A stretch of DNA of 64,000 bases from Actinomycetota bacterium. Lineage in GTDB: Bacteria; Actinomycetota; Actinomycetes; Nanopelagicales; Nanopelagicaceae. The stretch spans positions 82,979-146,978 of the forward strand of contig JAQBVO010000001.1 in NCBI GenBank assembly GCA_027728065.1, written 5' to 3'. This document shows, one piece after another, positions 52,986-63,589 of this stretch (within the stretch, counting starts at the first letter, position 1; every line of letters begins with the position of its first letter). The position numbers and the translations under genes were made by a program. The notes beneath the pieces were generated by a model. It saw nothing but the letters and a program-made list of their open reading frames with translations. It had not been told where the DNA came from and did no database searches.

Positions 52986-53693
52986 ATGTCTAAAGCGGCA
53001 AAGAGCGGTGGCGATCACTTCACTCGCTGGTTAGTAATTGGAATGGTCTCACTGGTAGTTCTCACCGGCGTCGTATTCTCCATGATGAGCTCTTCGACTA
53101 AGGCAAATGAGTCATTTGCCGCCCTGAAGGGTTATACATTGGCCGAACCAGTCAGTGCGACATTAGATACCGCCGCTGGCTCGGGCTTAGTACTAAATCC
53201 TGGTGGCGCTGTGCGCATTGATCTTTGGGAAGATCCGCAGTGTCCTGTATGTCGTACCTTTGAAAGCTCACTCGGTGAATACATCGACACCTTGGTGCGC
53301 GCCAAGAAAGCAACCGTTGTCTACCACATCGCTTCATTTCTTGGCTCCGAATCAATTCGTGCGGCAAATGCAATGATGTGCGCCGCCGATGAGGGCCACT
53401 ATCTAGATTTCCATCAATCAATATATCTTGTGCAGCCAGCTCTTGAGAACTCTGGCTTTTTTTCTAATGAAAACCTAGTCAAGATAGGGGACATGATTGG
53501 TCTTAAGTCAGAGAAATTCACTAATTGTGTTACCTCTGGCTCAAAACTCGAACTGGTAAAAACACATGCCGCCTCGTTGCCAACATATAAAGTTCAAGGA
53601 ACACCAACGGTATTTATTAATGGCAAGCTCTGGCAGCGTGCATCAAATGGCTTTGACTTAAGTGAGTTCCGTCTTGCTGTAGAGGCTGGATAA
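52986..53693 (+). CDS. DsbA-like thioredoxin-fold protein, membrane-anchored
   Basis: This 235-residue protein has one N-terminal membrane helix near residues 15-35 and an outward thioredoxin fold. The active-site CPVC (DPQCPVCRTFE) is near 86-89 and the cis-proline loop VQGTPTVFING near 201-211. It is likely a disulfide oxidoreductase for exported proteins, paired with the MauE-like gene upstream. It lies 3 nt before lgt. Confidence 0.88.
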   Translation: MSKAAKSGGDHFTRWLVIGMVSLVVLTGVVFSMMSSSTKANESFAALKGYTLAEPVSATLDTAAGSGLVLNPGGAVRIDLWEDPQCPVCRTFESSLGEYIDTLVRAKKATVVYHIASFLGSESIRAANAMMCAADEGHYLDFHQSIYLVQPALENSGFFSNENLVKIGDMIGLKSEKFTNCVTSGSKLELVKTHAASLPTYKVQGTPTVFINGKLWQRASNGFDLSEFRLAVEAG

Positions 53694-53696
53694 AAC

Positions 53697-54515
53697 TTGC
53701 TACGTTCGATTCCATCGCCAACATCTTCGGCCTTGGAGATCGGGCCACTAACGATTCACTACTATGCCCTATGCATCATTACTGGAATCGCCGTTGCAAT
53801 TTGGTTAGGTGATAAACGCTTCCGTGCCGTTGCCCCACAGGCTCTATCAGTAGTCTCAGAAGTTGCAATTACAGCCGCTCCCATAGGCATTATCGGAGGC
53901 CGGATTTACCATGTGATCTCATCTCCAGATTCTTACTTTGGTAAAGAAGGCAACCCCCTGGATGCATTCAAAATTTGGCAGGGTGGACTCGGCATCTGGG
54001 GAGCGATCGCTCTTGGAACTTTTGGAGCTTGGCTGCGCTATCGAATGCTCGCTAAAAAAATAGAACTACCCTCCTTTGCATATTTCATGGATGCACTTGC
54101 ACCAGGAGTTCTCTTGGCTCAAGGGATCGGGCGATTTGGGAACTGGTTTAATATCGAACTCTTTGGTCGCCCACTTCAAGGGCCATGGGCCTTAGAAGTG
54201 CCATTAGTAAATCGACCACATGGATTTACGGAGTTTTCAACCTTTCATCCCACTTTTCTCTATGAGGCGATTTGGAGCACAGTCCTAGCTTTTCTCTTGA
54301 TTAAATTCGGTACGAGCTTTCGCCCGGGGCAGGTATTTGCCCTCTATGTCTTTGGATACTGCATAGGCCGTATCCCTATTGAAATGATCAGAATCGATCA
54401 GGCACATCTCATATTAGGAGCACGACTCAATGTCTGGGTCGGGATTATTGTTGCAACAGGCGCACTCATAATCTTTCGTAGGCTAAATAAAGAAAGTGGA
54501 GATACTCTCAGGTAG
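53697..54515 (+). CDS. lgt: Prolipoprotein diacylglyceryl transferase
   Basis: This 272-residue membrane enzyme has seven helices and transfers diacylglycerol to the lipobox cysteine, the first step of lipoprotein maturation. The family motifs are IGGRIYHVI near residues 65-73, GLGIWGAIALG near 97-107 and GIGRFGNWFNIELFG near 142-156. HPTFLYE is near 183-189. The start is TTG at 53697. LspA, at 41703, does the next step. Confidence 0.95.
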   Translation: MLRSIPSPTSSALEIGPLTIHYYALCIITGIAVAIWLGDKRFRAVAPQALSVVSEVAITAAPIGIIGGRIYHVISSPDSYFGKEGNPLDAFKIWQGGLGIWGAIALGTFGAWLRYRMLAKKIELPSFAYFMDALAPGVLLAQGIGRFGNWFNIELFGRPLQGPWALEVPLVNRPHGFTEFSTFHPTFLYEAIWSTVLAFLLIKFGTSFRPGQVFALYVFGYCIGRIPIEMIRIDQAHLILGARLNVWVGIIVATGALIIFRRLNKESGDTLR

Positions 54516-54525
54516 GCTAGCGATT

Positions 54526-55233
54526 ATGGGCCTAGATGATTTGCATATCCGCAACCTCCACCACCGCACCCATCGTGCAGGCTGGTTACGTGCAACCGTA
54601 TTAGGTGCTAACGATGGATTGATTTCAAGCGCATCGTTAATGATTGGTGTTGTGGCAGCTGGAAAAAATGAATTTCTAGTTACGGTTGGGCTTGCCGGTA
54701 TTACCGCTGGTGCGATGTCGATGGCAGTTGGCGAATACGTTTCAGTGCGGTCGCAAAATGATATTGAGCAGTCCGATAGAGAGTTGGAGATGCAACATCT
54801 TGCTAGCCATCCAGAGGATGAACTTACAGAGCTTCAACAAATCTACATTGAACGGGGATTAACTCCCGAACTTGCACGTGAAGTTGCAAAGCAGATGCAT
54901 GCAAAAGATCCACTTGAAGCGCACCTGCGCGATGAGTTAGGCCAGAATCCATATACAAGGGCCCGTCCAGTTCAGGCCGCGATTGCATCTGCGAGCGCAT
55001 TTACCGCTGGTGGCCTTATTCCATTTGCTGGAGCCTTTGCCCCATCTCTAGAGGCTAAAACCTGGAGCATCATCGCTTTCACCGCCATTGGTCTGCTACT
55101 GACAGGTGTCATTAGTGCACGGACTGCCGGATCTAAACTGCTCCCAACAACTTCTCGCATACTTCTTGGAGGCGCGCTCGGTATGCTCATTACCGCTGGA
55201 ATCGGGCGCTTCGCTCAGATTGCTGGCCTTTAA
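54526..55233 (+). CDS. VIT1/CCC1-family iron/manganese transporter
   Basis: This protein of about 235 residues has the CCC1 signature VLGANDGLISSASLMIGV near residues 24-41 and GAMSMAVGEYVSVRSQND near 63-80. A soluble helical region with repeated Glu and His lies near 85-150, and three C-terminal helices follow. Family members export or store Fe2+/Mn2+. I chose the ATG at 54526; the frame extends to 54496 inside lgt, but that part is not family-like. Confidence 0.87.
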   Translation: MGLDDLHIRNLHHRTHRAGWLRATVLGANDGLISSASLMIGVVAAGKNEFLVTVGLAGITAGAMSMAVGEYVSVRSQNDIEQSDRELEMQHLASHPEDELTELQQIYIERGLTPELAREVAKQMHAKDPLEAHLRDELGQNPYTRARPVQAAIASASAFTAGGLIPFAGAFAPSLEAKTWSIIAFTAIGLLLTGVISARTAGSKLLPTTSRILLGGALGMLITAGIGRFAQIAGL

Positions 55234-55345
55234 ACTCTCGCTCTGAGCTAATTTCTTGCTACTCTTTGCACACCTGTAGCGTTATCGCTACTAACAAGGG
55301 CCAAGGTTGTCCCGCAACAGATTCGACAATCGGAGCTCTACTACC

Positions 55346-58300
55346 ATGGCTTTAACCTCTAACTATCCACATGCACAGGGGCTCTACAACCCTGCTCAAG
55401 AGCATGATGCATGCGGAGTTGCAATGGTGGCGACTTTGAATAAAACCCCTACACATGAGATTGTTGAAAAGGCCCTGACCGCCTTACGCAATTTAGAACA
55501 CCGCGGCGCATCGGGGGCCGAACCAGATAGTGGTGATGGCGCAGGAATTTTAATATGTATTCCCGATCTCTTCTACCGGGCAGTTACAGATTTTGATTTA
55601 CCTGTTGCAGGTTCATATGCAACAGGTATCGCCTTCGTGGAAAATGGTGCAGATGTACATGATGCGATTGCGTCCATCGCCAAGGAAGAAGGGTTAGACG
55701 TTCTTGGTTGGCGCAAACTCCCTATTAACTCCACCGGTCTAGGTAAGACGGCTTTATTAGTGATGCCACAGTTCGAGCAGGTATTTGTAAGTGGCCTTAA
55801 GAATGAGAGCGCTATGGAGTTAGAGCGAATGGCTTTTTGTCTACGCAAGCGCGCCGAGCACACGCTACCTCTCTATTTTCCATCACTTTCGGCTAAGACA
55901 ATTGTCTATAAGGGAATGCTTACGACTGGGCAACTCGAAGAGTTTTTCCCAGATTTAAGTGATGAGCGAGTTATTTCGCCATTAGCTCTCGTACACTCTC
56001 GTTTTTCCACAAATACTTTTCCTTCCTGGCCCTTAGCCCATCCATATCGCTTTATTGCTCACAATGGTGAGATCAATACAGTTAAAGGCAATCGCAACTG
56101 GATGCGCGCGCGCGAAACACTCCTTGCAAGTGATTTGATTTCTGGGGATCTAGAGCGATTATTTCCAATTGTTCAGATGTCAGGCAGTGATTCGGCATCC
56201 TTTGATGAGGTCTTGGAACTGCTTTATCTGGGCGGGCGCTCACTTGCCCATGCAGTGTTGATGATGATTCCTGAAGCTTGGGAAAATCACAGCTCGATGT
56301 CGCAAACTCGACGAGATTTCTACGCCTTTCATGCAGCTTTGATGGAGCCATGGGATGGGCCCGCATGTGTAACTTTTACCGATGGCCATCACGTTGGCGC
56401 AGTGCTAGATCGCAACGGTCTGCGTCCATCGCGTTTCTGGGTTACAGATGATGGTCTCGTAGTTTTAGCATCTGAAGTCGGTGTCTTAGATATCGCCCCT
56501 GAAAGCATCGTTCGCAAAGGCCGCTTGCAGCCGGGCAAGATGTTCTTAGTCGATATCCAAGCCGGTCGAATCATTGAAGATGAAGAGATTAAGAATTCAT
56601 TGGCACAGGCCGCCCCATATGGTGATTGGCTGCATGCAGGAATGGTGAAATTAAGTGATCTTCCCGCCCGAGAACACATTGTCTATCCGCACTCTTCGGT
56701 TCTTCGTCGCCAGCGCGCATTTGGATATACCGAAGAAGAGCTACGTATATTGATAACTCCTATGGCAAAAAATGGTGCCGAGGCGTTGGGCTCGATGGGT
56801 ACTGATACACCGATAGCAGCACTGTCAAATAAGCCCCGTTTGCTCTTTGATTATTTTTCACAACTTTTTGCTCAAGTTACTAACCCGCCACTAGATGCGA
56901 TCCGCGAAGAGCTAGTAACAAGTTTGGGCTCAGCTATGGGACCCGAATACAATCTCCTAGATCCAGGACCATTCTCGTGTCGTCACATCTCTCTTGCATT
57001 TCCAGTCATTGATAATGATGAGCTTGCGAAAATTATTCACGTAAATGCCGATGGCGATTATCCAGGTCTGAGTGCACACGTTGTTCGTGGCCTCTTCTTT
57101 GTTGCAGATGGTGGAGATGCACTTCGCGCACGGCTTAATGAGATTAAGGCCGAAGTGTCACAGGCCATTGCCGATGGCGCGCGCATCATCGTTTTATCTG
57201 ATCGAGATGGGGATACTGAAGAGGCACCAATCCCATCCCTCTTATTAACTTCTGCCGTCCACCATCATTTAATTCGCGAAAAGACTCGTACCAAAGTTGG
57301 ACTAGTTGTTGAGGCAGGAGATGTCCGCGAAGTTCATCACGTCGCACTTCTTATCGGATATGGCGCTGCCGCAATTAATCCATATCTTGCGATGGAGAGT
57401 GCTGAAGATTTAGTTCTACAAGGTGTCATTACTGGAATCACTCCTGAGAAAGCCGTGCGCAATCTCATTAAATCCCTTGGTAAGGGCGTACTTAAAGTGA
57501 TGTCGAAGATGGGCATTAGTACTATCGCCTCATACACAGGAGCCCAAGTCTTTGAAGCTATCGGTTTGAGCACCGAAGTTGTCGATGAGTTTTTCGCTGG
57601 TACAACATCTCGTCTCGGTGGTGTTTCACTCGATGTTATTGCTCAAGAGACGATTGCGCGTCACCACATCGCATATCCACCTGGTGGAGAAGTACCTGGA
57701 ACCAAGCGACTTCCGATTGGGGGTGAATATCAGTGGCGACGTGAGGGTGAGCCACATTTATTTGATCCAGAGACGGTCTTTGCACTGCAACACTCAACTC
57801 GCACAAAGCGATATGACATCTTCAGGCGCTACACAAATCGTGTCAATGATCAGAGCGCTCATTTAATGACATTGCGAGGGTTATTTACATTTAAAGAGCA
57901 GCGCGCAATTTCAATAGATGAAGTCGAACCAGCAAGTGCGATCATCGCCCGTTTTTCAACTGGCGCGATGTCCTATGGCTCAGTTTCGCAAGAGACCCAT
58001 GAGACTCTAGCTATTGCCATGAATCGCTTAGGCGCTAAATCAAATACAGGCGAAGGCGGAGAAGATCCAGCACGCTTTGTAAATATGGATAATGGCGATT
58101 CAAAACGTTCGGCTATTAAGCAGGTCGCATCAGGTCGATTCGGAGTTACGAGTGAGTACCTAGTAAACGCTGATGATATTCAAATAAAGATTGCACAGGG
58201 TGCAAAGCCTGGTGAGGGCGGACAACTACCCGGCAACAAGGTCTATCCATGGATTGCAAAGGTTCGTTACTCAACCCCTGGAGTTGGATTAATCTCACCT

Positions 58301-59857
58301 CCTCCTCATCATGATATTTATTCAATTGAGGATTTAGCCCAACTTATTCACGATCTTAAGAATGCTAATAAAAATGCTCGCATACATGTAAAGCTCGTTG
58401 CCCAAGTTGGAGTCGGTACCGTAGCAGCTGGCGTTAGCAAAGCACATGCCGATGTTGTTTTGATCTCTGGTCATGACGGAGGAACTGGCGCATCACCATT
58501 AACATCACTCAAACATTCTGGTGCCCCGTGGGAGCTGGGTCTGGCTGAAACACAACAGACTTTGCTGTTGAATAATCTTCGCGATCGAATCGTTGTTCAA
58601 ACCGATGGCCAGTTAAAGACTGGACGCGATGTTGTCATTGCCGCGCTCCTTGGCGCTGAAGAGTTTGGTTTTGCAACCGCGCCCCTTGTTGTATTGGGCT
58701 GCGTAATGATGCGCGTATGCCATTTAGATACGTGTCCAGTTGGAGTTGCAACACAAAACCCCGAACTGCGTGCGCACTTTAGTGGAAAACCCGAGTTTGT
58801 TGAAACTTTCTTTGAATACATCGCCGAAGAGGTCCGAGAAATCCTAGCTAGCCTTGGTTTTAGAACGCTAGAGCAGGCTATTGGTCATGTTGAGTATTTG
58901 GAAACTAAGCGGGCGGTAGATCACTGGAAGGCTAGCGGTTTAGATCTATCACCTCTCCTAGTGCGCCCAGAAGTTGCCAGCCCTCTGCACAACACCTCTG
59001 CTCAAGACCATGGCTTAGATGGAGCACTGGATAATCAACTTATCACTCTCTCACAACCTGCGCTCACTAAAAAAGAGTTAGTCCGAATAGATTTACCGAT
59101 CCGAAATGTTAATCGAACAGTTGGAACCATGTTGGGGGCGCAAATTACACGAACCTTCGGAGCATCTGGACTGCCGGATGGCACCATTGATATCACGTTG
59201 CGCGGATCTGCTGGCCAATCACTGGGTGCATTTATTCCTACTGGCTTAACACTGCGCTTATTCGGTGATTCAAATGACTACGTTGGAAAGGGAGTCTCGG
59301 GGGGTCGCATAATCCTGCGCCCAGATATTAATTCCAAATTTAAATCACATGAAAATGTTATCGCTGGGAATGTTATTGGATATGGAGCGACATCGGGCGA
59401 GATCATGATACGAGGAGTTGTGGGAGAGCGCTTCTGCGTGCGAAACTCTGGTGCGACTGCGATCGTTGAAGGTATTGGTGATCATGGCTGCGAATACATG
59501 ACCGGAGGCATGGTCGTTGTATTAGGACGTACAGGGCGAAACTTTGCCGCTGGTATGTCAGGTGGTCGTGCCTTTGTTTTAGATTTAGATCCAGCTAATA
59601 TCAATGCAGATATGGTCGATATACTTGCAGTTCCAGATGATAAGCGCGAAATCTTAAAAAATCTGCTCTCGCACTTTGTAGAGGAGACAGAATCAATTAT
59701 CGCTACAGAGCTTTTATCTGATTGGGATGTAGCTATCAATCGCATCTCACTTGTTATGCCACGTGACTATGCGCGTGTATTGGATGCCATGGCACGTGCC
59801 ACACGCGAGGGTTTACCAGCTGATACCCATGTTATGGAGGTGGCAGCTCTTGGCTGA
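55346..59857 (+). CDS. gltB: Glutamate synthase (NADPH) large subunit
   Basis: This protein of about 1503 residues has the class II amidotransferase nucleophile at C23 ([10 protein letters not shown]), exposed after removal of a 22-residue propeptide. A central domain, the FMN barrel ([19 protein letters not shown] near 1050-1068), a [3Fe-4S] cluster with C1118, C1124 and C1129, and a C-terminal beta-helix with Gly repeats follow. It makes two glutamates from glutamine and 2-oxoglutarate. The ATG at 55346 is favoured over a TTG at 55307. It overlaps gltD by 8 nt. Confidence 0.96.
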   Translation: MALTSNYPHAQGLYNPAQEHDACGVAMVATLNKTPTHEIVEKALTALRNLEHRGASGAEPDSGDGAGILICIPDLFYRAVTDFDLPVAGSYATGIAFVENGADVHDAIASIAKEEGLDVLGWRKLPINSTGLGKTALLVMPQFEQVFVSGLKNESAMELERMAFCLRKRAEHTLPLYFPSLSAKTIVYKGMLTTGQLEEFFPDLSDERVISPLALVHSRFSTNTFPSWPLAHPYRFIAHNGEINTVKGNRNWMRARETLLASDLISGDLERLFPIVQMSGSDSASFDEVLELLYLGGRSLAHAVLMMIPEAWENHSSMSQTRRDFYAFHAALMEPWDGPACVTFTDGHHVGAVLDRNGLRPSRFWVTDDGLVVLASEVGVLDIAPESIVRKGRLQPGKMFLVDIQAGRIIEDEEIKNSLAQAAPYGDWLHAGMVKLSDLPAREHIVYPHSSVLRRQRAFGYTEEELRILITPMAKNGAEALGSMGTDTPIAALSNKPRLLFDYFSQLFAQVTNPPLDAIREELVTSLGSAMGPEYNLLDPGPFSCRHISLAFPVIDNDELAKIIHVNADGDYPGLSAHVVRGLFFVADGGDALRARLNEIKAEVSQAIADGARIIVLSDRDGDTEEAPIPSLLLTSAVHHHLIREKTRTKVGLVVEAGDVREVHHVALLIGYGAAAINPYLAMESAEDLVLQGVITGITPEKAVRNLIKSLGKGVLKVMSKMGISTIASYTGAQVFEAIGLSTEVVDEFFAGTTSRLGGVSLDVIAQETIARHHIAYPPGGEVPGTKRLPIGGEYQWRREGEPHLFDPETVFALQHSTRTKRYDIFRRYTNRVNDQSAHLMTLRGLFTFKEQRAISIDEVEPASAIIARFSTGAMSYGSVSQETHETLAIAMNRLGAKSNTGEGGEDPARFVNMDNGDSKRSAIKQVASGRFGVTSEYLVNADDIQIKIAQGAKPGEGGQLPGNKVYPWIAKVRYSTPGVGLISPPPHHDIYSIEDLAQLIHDLKNANKNARIHVKLVAQVGVGTVAAGVSKAHADVVLISGHDGGTGASPLTSLKHSGAPWELGLAETQQTLLLNNLRDRIVVQTDGQLKTGRDVVIAALLGAEEFGFATAPLVVLGCVMMRVCHLDTCPVGVATQNPELRAHFSGKPEFVETFFEYIAEEVREILASLGFRTLEQAIGHVEYLETKRAVDHWKASGLDLSPLLVRPEVASPLHNTSAQDHGLDGALDNQLITLSQPALTKKELVRIDLPIRNVNRTVGTMLGAQITRTFGASGLPDGTIDITLRGSAGQSLGAFIPTGLTLRLFGDSNDYVGKGVSGGRIILRPDINSKFKSHENVIAGNVIGYGATSGEIMIRGVVGERFCVRNSGATAIVEGIGDHGCEYMTGGMVVVLGRTGRNFAAGMSGGRAFVLDLDPANINADMVDILAVPDDKREILKNLLSHFVEETESIIATELLSDWDVAINRISLVMPRDYARVLDAMARATREGLPADTHVMEVAALG

Positions 59858-61304
59858 TCCAAAGGGTTTTATAACAACACCGCGCCAAACTCCTACACGG
59901 CGCCCGGTAGATGTGCGCATCCAAGATTGGCGCGAAGTCTATGAGCCACAGAGCTTTGAGCATCTACAAAAGCAGGCTGGCCGTTGCATGGATTGCGGCA
60001 TTCCCTTCTGTCACTCTGGTTGCCCGCTTGGAAATCTGATCCCTGAATGGAATGACTTAATCTGGCATGGGGATACGCACGAGGCGATTGATCGTTTACA
60101 TGCAACCAATAATTTTCCTGAGTTCACGGGCCGTCTATGTCCTGCGCCATGTGAAAGCGCATGTGTAGTTGCCATAAATCAAGACGCAGTGACAATTAAG
60201 CAAGTCGAGCTTCGTATCGTGGAAGAGGCATTTGCCACTGGAGATGTAAAGCCACTCATACCCGATCGTCTTACTGGAAAGACTATTGCCGTTATTGGTT
60301 CAGGTCCGGCGGGATTGGCTGCTGCTCAACAGTTAACACGCGCTGGTCATACCGTGGCCGTTTATGAGCGCGCAGCGAAAATCGGTGGATTGCTTCGCTA
60401 TGGAATCCCAGAGTTTAAAATGGAGAAACATATTTTAGATCGCAGACTCGAACAGATGGAGCGAGAGGGAACACGTTTTCGTCCAGGGGTAGATGTCGGG
60501 GGAGAACTCACCGGATCTGCGTTACGTAAAAAATTCGATGCGATTATTTTAGCCATTGGTGCAACTGCATGGCGCGATCTTACTATCCCCGGACGCGAAC
60601 TTGTTGGCGTTTACCAAGCGATGGAGTACTTGCCGTGGGGAAATGCTCAGGCGTTAGGTGAAGTAGAAACACCACTGATTAACGTTGTAGGAAAGCACGT
60701 CGTGATCTTAGGTGGGGGAGATACTGGTGCGGACTGTCTCGGTACAGTGATTCGACAAGGCGCAGCGAGTGTTACGCAGTTAGAGATCATGCCACGACCA
60801 AGTGATGAACGACCAGTATCACAACCGTGGCCAACGTATCCGATGATTTATCGTGTTTCAAGTGCTCATGAAGAAAAAGACAATCGGATTTTCTCTGTAA
60901 GTACGGAAGAGTTCTTGGGTGATAGAAATGGAAATCTTCGTGCCATCAAAATTGTAGAGACCGAGTTTATTGATGGAAAATTCGAACCTATTCCAGGAAG
61001 TCACAGAGAGATTCCAGCAGATTTTGTATTTCTTGCAATGGGTTTTACCGGTCCAGAGCGCTCTCCATTACTAGATCAACTAGGAGTAGGGCTAGATGAG
61101 CAAGGAAATATTCTGCGAGATGCAAACTTTGCGGCAAATGACGATGGAGTATTTGTTGCAGGCGATGCTGGCCGTGGGCAATCACTGATTGTTTGGGCTA
61201 TCGCAGAGGGTCGCAGTACTGCATCTGCAGTCGATAGATATCTCACTGGAGATACTCAGCTGCCATTTCCGATTGAACCCACCACTCGTCAGTTGATAGT
61301 TTAA
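59850..61304 (+). CDS. gltD: Glutamate synthase (NADPH) small subunit
   Basis: This protein of 484 residues has N-terminal [4Fe-4S] cysteines ([17 protein letters not shown] near 47-63 and [10 protein letters not shown] near 91-100). The FAD motif is [14 protein letters not shown] near 143-156 and the NADPH motif is [11 protein letters not shown] near 283-293. It passes electrons to GltB. The start is TTG at 59850, 9 nt after GGAGG and within the last codons of gltB. A longer upstream frame is out of family. Confidence 0.95.
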   Translation: MADPKGFITTPRQTPTRRPVDVRIQDWREVYEPQSFEHLQKQAGRCMDCGIPFCHSGCPLGNLIPEWNDLIWHGDTHEAIDRLHATNNFPEFTGRLCPAPCESACVVAINQDAVTIKQVELRIVEEAFATGDVKPLIPDRLTGKTIAVIGSGPAGLAAAQQLTRAGHTVAVYERAAKIGGLLRYGIPEFKMEKHILDRRLEQMEREGTRFRPGVDVGGELTGSALRKKFDAIILAIGATAWRDLTIPGRELVGVYQAMEYLPWGNAQALGEVETPLINVVGKHVVILGGGDTGADCLGTVIRQGAASVTQLEIMPRPSDERPVSQPWPTYPMIYRVSSAHEEKDNRIFSVSTEEFLGDRNGNLRAIKIVETEFIDGKFEPIPGSHREIPADFVFLAMGFTGPERSPLLDQLGVGLDEQGNILRDANFAANDDGVFVAGDAGRGQSLIVWAIAEGRSTASAVDRYLTGDTQLPFPIEPTTRQLIV

Positions 61305-61313
61305 GGTCGCCGT

Positions 61314-62753
61314 ATGCGTAGAGCGAAAATAGTCTGCACAATGGGCCCTGCAGTTGCATCGACGGAGAAGATTAGAGAGCTCATTGATGCAGGAATGAAT
61401 ATGGCACGTCTGAATCTCTCCCATGGCTCAAATCAAGAGCATCAAATGTTCTTTGAACAAATTCGTGCCGCTGCCAAATCTGCCGGACGTCCCGTTGCAA
61501 TTCTCGTGGATTTGCAGGGCCCGAAGATTCGTCTGACGCGATTTATTGCAGGCCCTCACGATTTAGACCGCGGGGATATATTCACTATTACCACAGATGA
61601 AGTTGAAGGCACAAAAGATCGGGTTGGTACAACCTACAAAGGTCTTCCCAGTGATTGCAAAGTTGGAGATCATATCCTGATTGATGACGGAAGAGTAAGC
61701 GTGCAGGTTATCGAAGTTACGGGTAACGATGTTGTTACCAAGGTCATCGAACCAGGCACGGTGAGCAATAACAAAGGTCTAAATCTTCCAGGTGTAAATG
61801 TATCAGTGCCTGCCATGTCTGCAAAAGATATTGAAGATCTGCGGTGGGGACTTCGCGCAGGTGCTGATTTCATTGCGCTTTCATTTGTTCGAGATGCAGC
61901 CGATATTAAAGACGTTCACAAGATCATGGGTGAAGAGGGTATTCAAATACCGGTAATTGCCAAGATAGAAAAGCCTCAAGCAGTTGCAAATATCGTCCAA
62001 ATTGTGGATGCATTTGATGGCATCATGGTCGCCCGAGGGGATTTAGGTGTTGAACTACCAATTGAGGATGTCCCATTAGTGCAAAAACTCTGTGTTGAAC
62101 AGGCCCGTGATATGGCTAAACCCGTCATCGTTGCAACCCAGATGTTGGATTCAATGATTTCCAATTCACGCCCTACTCGTGCCGAAGCTACAGATTGCGC
62201 AAACGCTGTTCTAGATGGCGCAGATGCTTTAATGCTCTCGGGTGAAACTAGTATCGGCGAGTTTGCAATTGAAGTGGTGCAGACGATGGCACGGATTATT
62301 AAGAAAACTGAAGAGGGTGGTCTCGATCGAATTCCCCCGATAAAAACCTCTCCTCGGACCAAGGGTGGCGCTATCACAAAAGCGGCAACTGAAGTCGGTG
62401 CCATCGTCGATGCTAAATATTTAGTCGCCTTCACCCAAAGTGGTGACTCTGCTCGGCGGATGTCACGTCTTCGCTCTCCGATTCCAATTCTTGCAATGAC
62501 TCCTGAAGTTGGAACATTTAATCGTTTAGCACTTTCCTGGGGAGTCGAATCGATATTAACTCCAGTCGTAGGTGCAACTGATGAGATGGTAAAAATCGTT
62601 GACTCGGTTCTCATCCAATCAGGTCGCGCAGAGATCGGTGATAACGTGATGATTGTCGCTGGATCACCTCCAGGCATTCCTGGCTCTACTAATGCGATGC
62701 GTGTTCACCGAGTGGGCGATGCCGTCGGTGGTGCAGCTCCTGCCTACCGCTAA
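61314..62753 (+). CDS. pyk: Pyruvate kinase
   Basis: This 479-residue glycolytic enzyme has RRAKIVCTMGPA near residues 2-13, NLSHGS near 34-39, the catalytic IAKIEKPQAVANI near 218-230 and MVARGDLGVELP near 239-250. The regulatory C-domain follows. It makes pyruvate and ATP from PEP. It lies 9 nt after gltD, as in Streptomyces. Confidence 0.96.
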   Translation: MRRAKIVCTMGPAVASTEKIRELIDAGMNMARLNLSHGSNQEHQMFFEQIRAAAKSAGRPVAILVDLQGPKIRLTRFIAGPHDLDRGDIFTITTDEVEGTKDRVGTTYKGLPSDCKVGDHILIDDGRVSVQVIEVTGNDVVTKVIEPGTVSNNKGLNLPGVNVSVPAMSAKDIEDLRWGLRAGADFIALSFVRDAADIKDVHKIMGEEGIQIPVIAKIEKPQAVANIVQIVDAFDGIMVARGDLGVELPIEDVPLVQKLCVEQARDMAKPVIVATQMLDSMISNSRPTRAEATDCANAVLDGADALMLSGETSIGEFAIEVVQTMARIIKKTEEGGLDRIPPIKTSPRTKGGAITKAATEVGAIVDAKYLVAFTQSGDSARRMSRLRSPIPILAMTPEVGTFNRLALSWGVESILTPVVGATDEMVKIVDSVLIQSGRAEIGDNVMIVAGSPPGIPGSTNAMRVHRVGDAVGGAAPAYR

Positions 62754-62767
62754 GATTGATTTGTAGC

Positions 62768-62840
62768 GCCTCGGTACTCCAACGGTAGAGAGGGCAGTCT
62801 CAAACACTGCATAGTGTCGGTTCGAATCCGACTCGGGGCA
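62768..62840 (+). tRNA. tRNA with CAA anticodon (Leu by codon), short variable loop
   Basis: The 73-nt sequence folds as a cloverleaf. The acceptor is GCCTCGG/TCGGGGC (two G-T pairs) with A73. The D arm has GG, with a 3-bp CTC/GAG stem. The anticodon stem is GCAGT/ACTGC with loop CTCAAAC, giving anticodon CAA. The T arm is GTCGG-TTCGAAT-CCGAC. CCA is not encoded. CAA reads the Leu codon TTG, but normal bacterial tRNA-Leu has a long variable arm and here it is only five bases (ATAGT). The gene may be a tRNA-Leu of unusual form or another species. Confidence 0.8.
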
Positions 62841-62877
62841 CGCTAGCAACATGTACATCATGAAAGGATCAATTGTA

Positions 62878-63450
62878 GTGATTCGTATTCTCGTTGCCGA
62901 AGATGAGGCTCTCATCCGCATGGATTTAGTGGAGATGTTAACCGAGGCTGGTTATGAGATCGTTGCACAAGCTAGCAATGGGCAAGAGGCCGTTGATCTG
63001 AGCAATCTGCACAAACCAGATATTGCAATCTTGGATGTGAAGATGCCGATTATAGATGGAATCTCTGCAGCAGAGAAAATAATTAAAGTAGCGCCAGTTT
63101 TGATGCTCACCGCATTTTCGCAAAAAGAGCTTATCGATCGTGCGCGCGATGCAGGAGTCATGGCTTACGTTGTTAAACCATTTACAATCGGTGATTTAAT
63201 TCCAGCGATTGAGATTGCAATGAGTAGGCATCTGCAGATGCGATCACTAGCCGATGAAGTTAGTGATTTACATGAAAGACTTGAGAGTAGAAAGTTAATT
63301 GATCGAGCCAAAGGAATTTTGATGCAAGCCCTCAACCTCTCAGAGCCTGAGGCCTTCTCCTGGATTCAGCGGGCTGCGATGGACCGTCGTATTCCGATGA
63401 AAGATGTAGCCAAGGCAGTAATTGATCCCTCAGTTGCCCCCAATAAGTAA
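62878..63450 (+). CDS. PdtaR-like ANTAR-domain response regulator
   Basis: This 190-residue protein has a receiver domain with the acidic pair EDE near residues 8-10, phospho-acceptor Asp in AILDVKMP near 52-59, Thr in MLTAFS and Lys in VVKPF near 99-103. A C-terminal ANTAR domain (about 135-187; RKLIDRAKGILMQALNLSE) binds paired hairpins in RNA to block termination. I chose GTG 62878, 9 nt after AAAGGA, over ATGs at 62851 and 62860 that lie close to the tRNA end. The partner kinase is not in the window. Confidence 0.92.
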   Translation: MIRILVAEDEALIRMDLVEMLTEAGYEIVAQASNGQEAVDLSNLHKPDIAILDVKMPIIDGISAAEKIIKVAPVLMLTAFSQKELIDRARDAGVMAYVVKPFTIGDLIPAIEIAMSRHLQMRSLADEVSDLHERLESRKLIDRAKGILMQALNLSEPEAFSWIQRAAMDRRIPMKDVAKAVIDPSVAPNK

Positions 63451-63552
63451 GTCAGCGGGCATTTTCAGGCGGAAGTAATCATGTTGTAATTATTTTCAAG
63501 GCTACTGCGGGCTGCTCATAGAAGAGTTTATAGGCTAATCTTTACTACTCCC

Positions 63553-63566
63553 TGTCCCAAGGGACA
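63553..63566. repeat. Short inverted repeat before the LivK-like gene
   Basis: TGTCCC and GGGACA, separated by AA, form a tight inverted repeat 24 bp upstream of the binding-protein ATG in the 139-bp gap after the response regulator gene. It could be an operator half-site pair or an RNA hairpin in the leader. No regulator is identified. Confidence 0.35.
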
Positions 63567-63589
63567 TGATCATGAATGAAAGGTACTCA

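Noticed and set aside
59751..59849. N-terminal extension of GltD into gltB
   Set aside because: The extra residues are Trp/His-rich, unlike the family, and lie out of frame over the gltB C-terminus. TTG 59850 has a GGAGG site.
61976..62677. Long ORF antisense to pyk (233 codons)
   Set aside because: It is in a shadow frame of a highly conserved gene, lacks a ribosome site and has no recognisable domain. Similar antisense frames occur across the window as a codon-bias effect.
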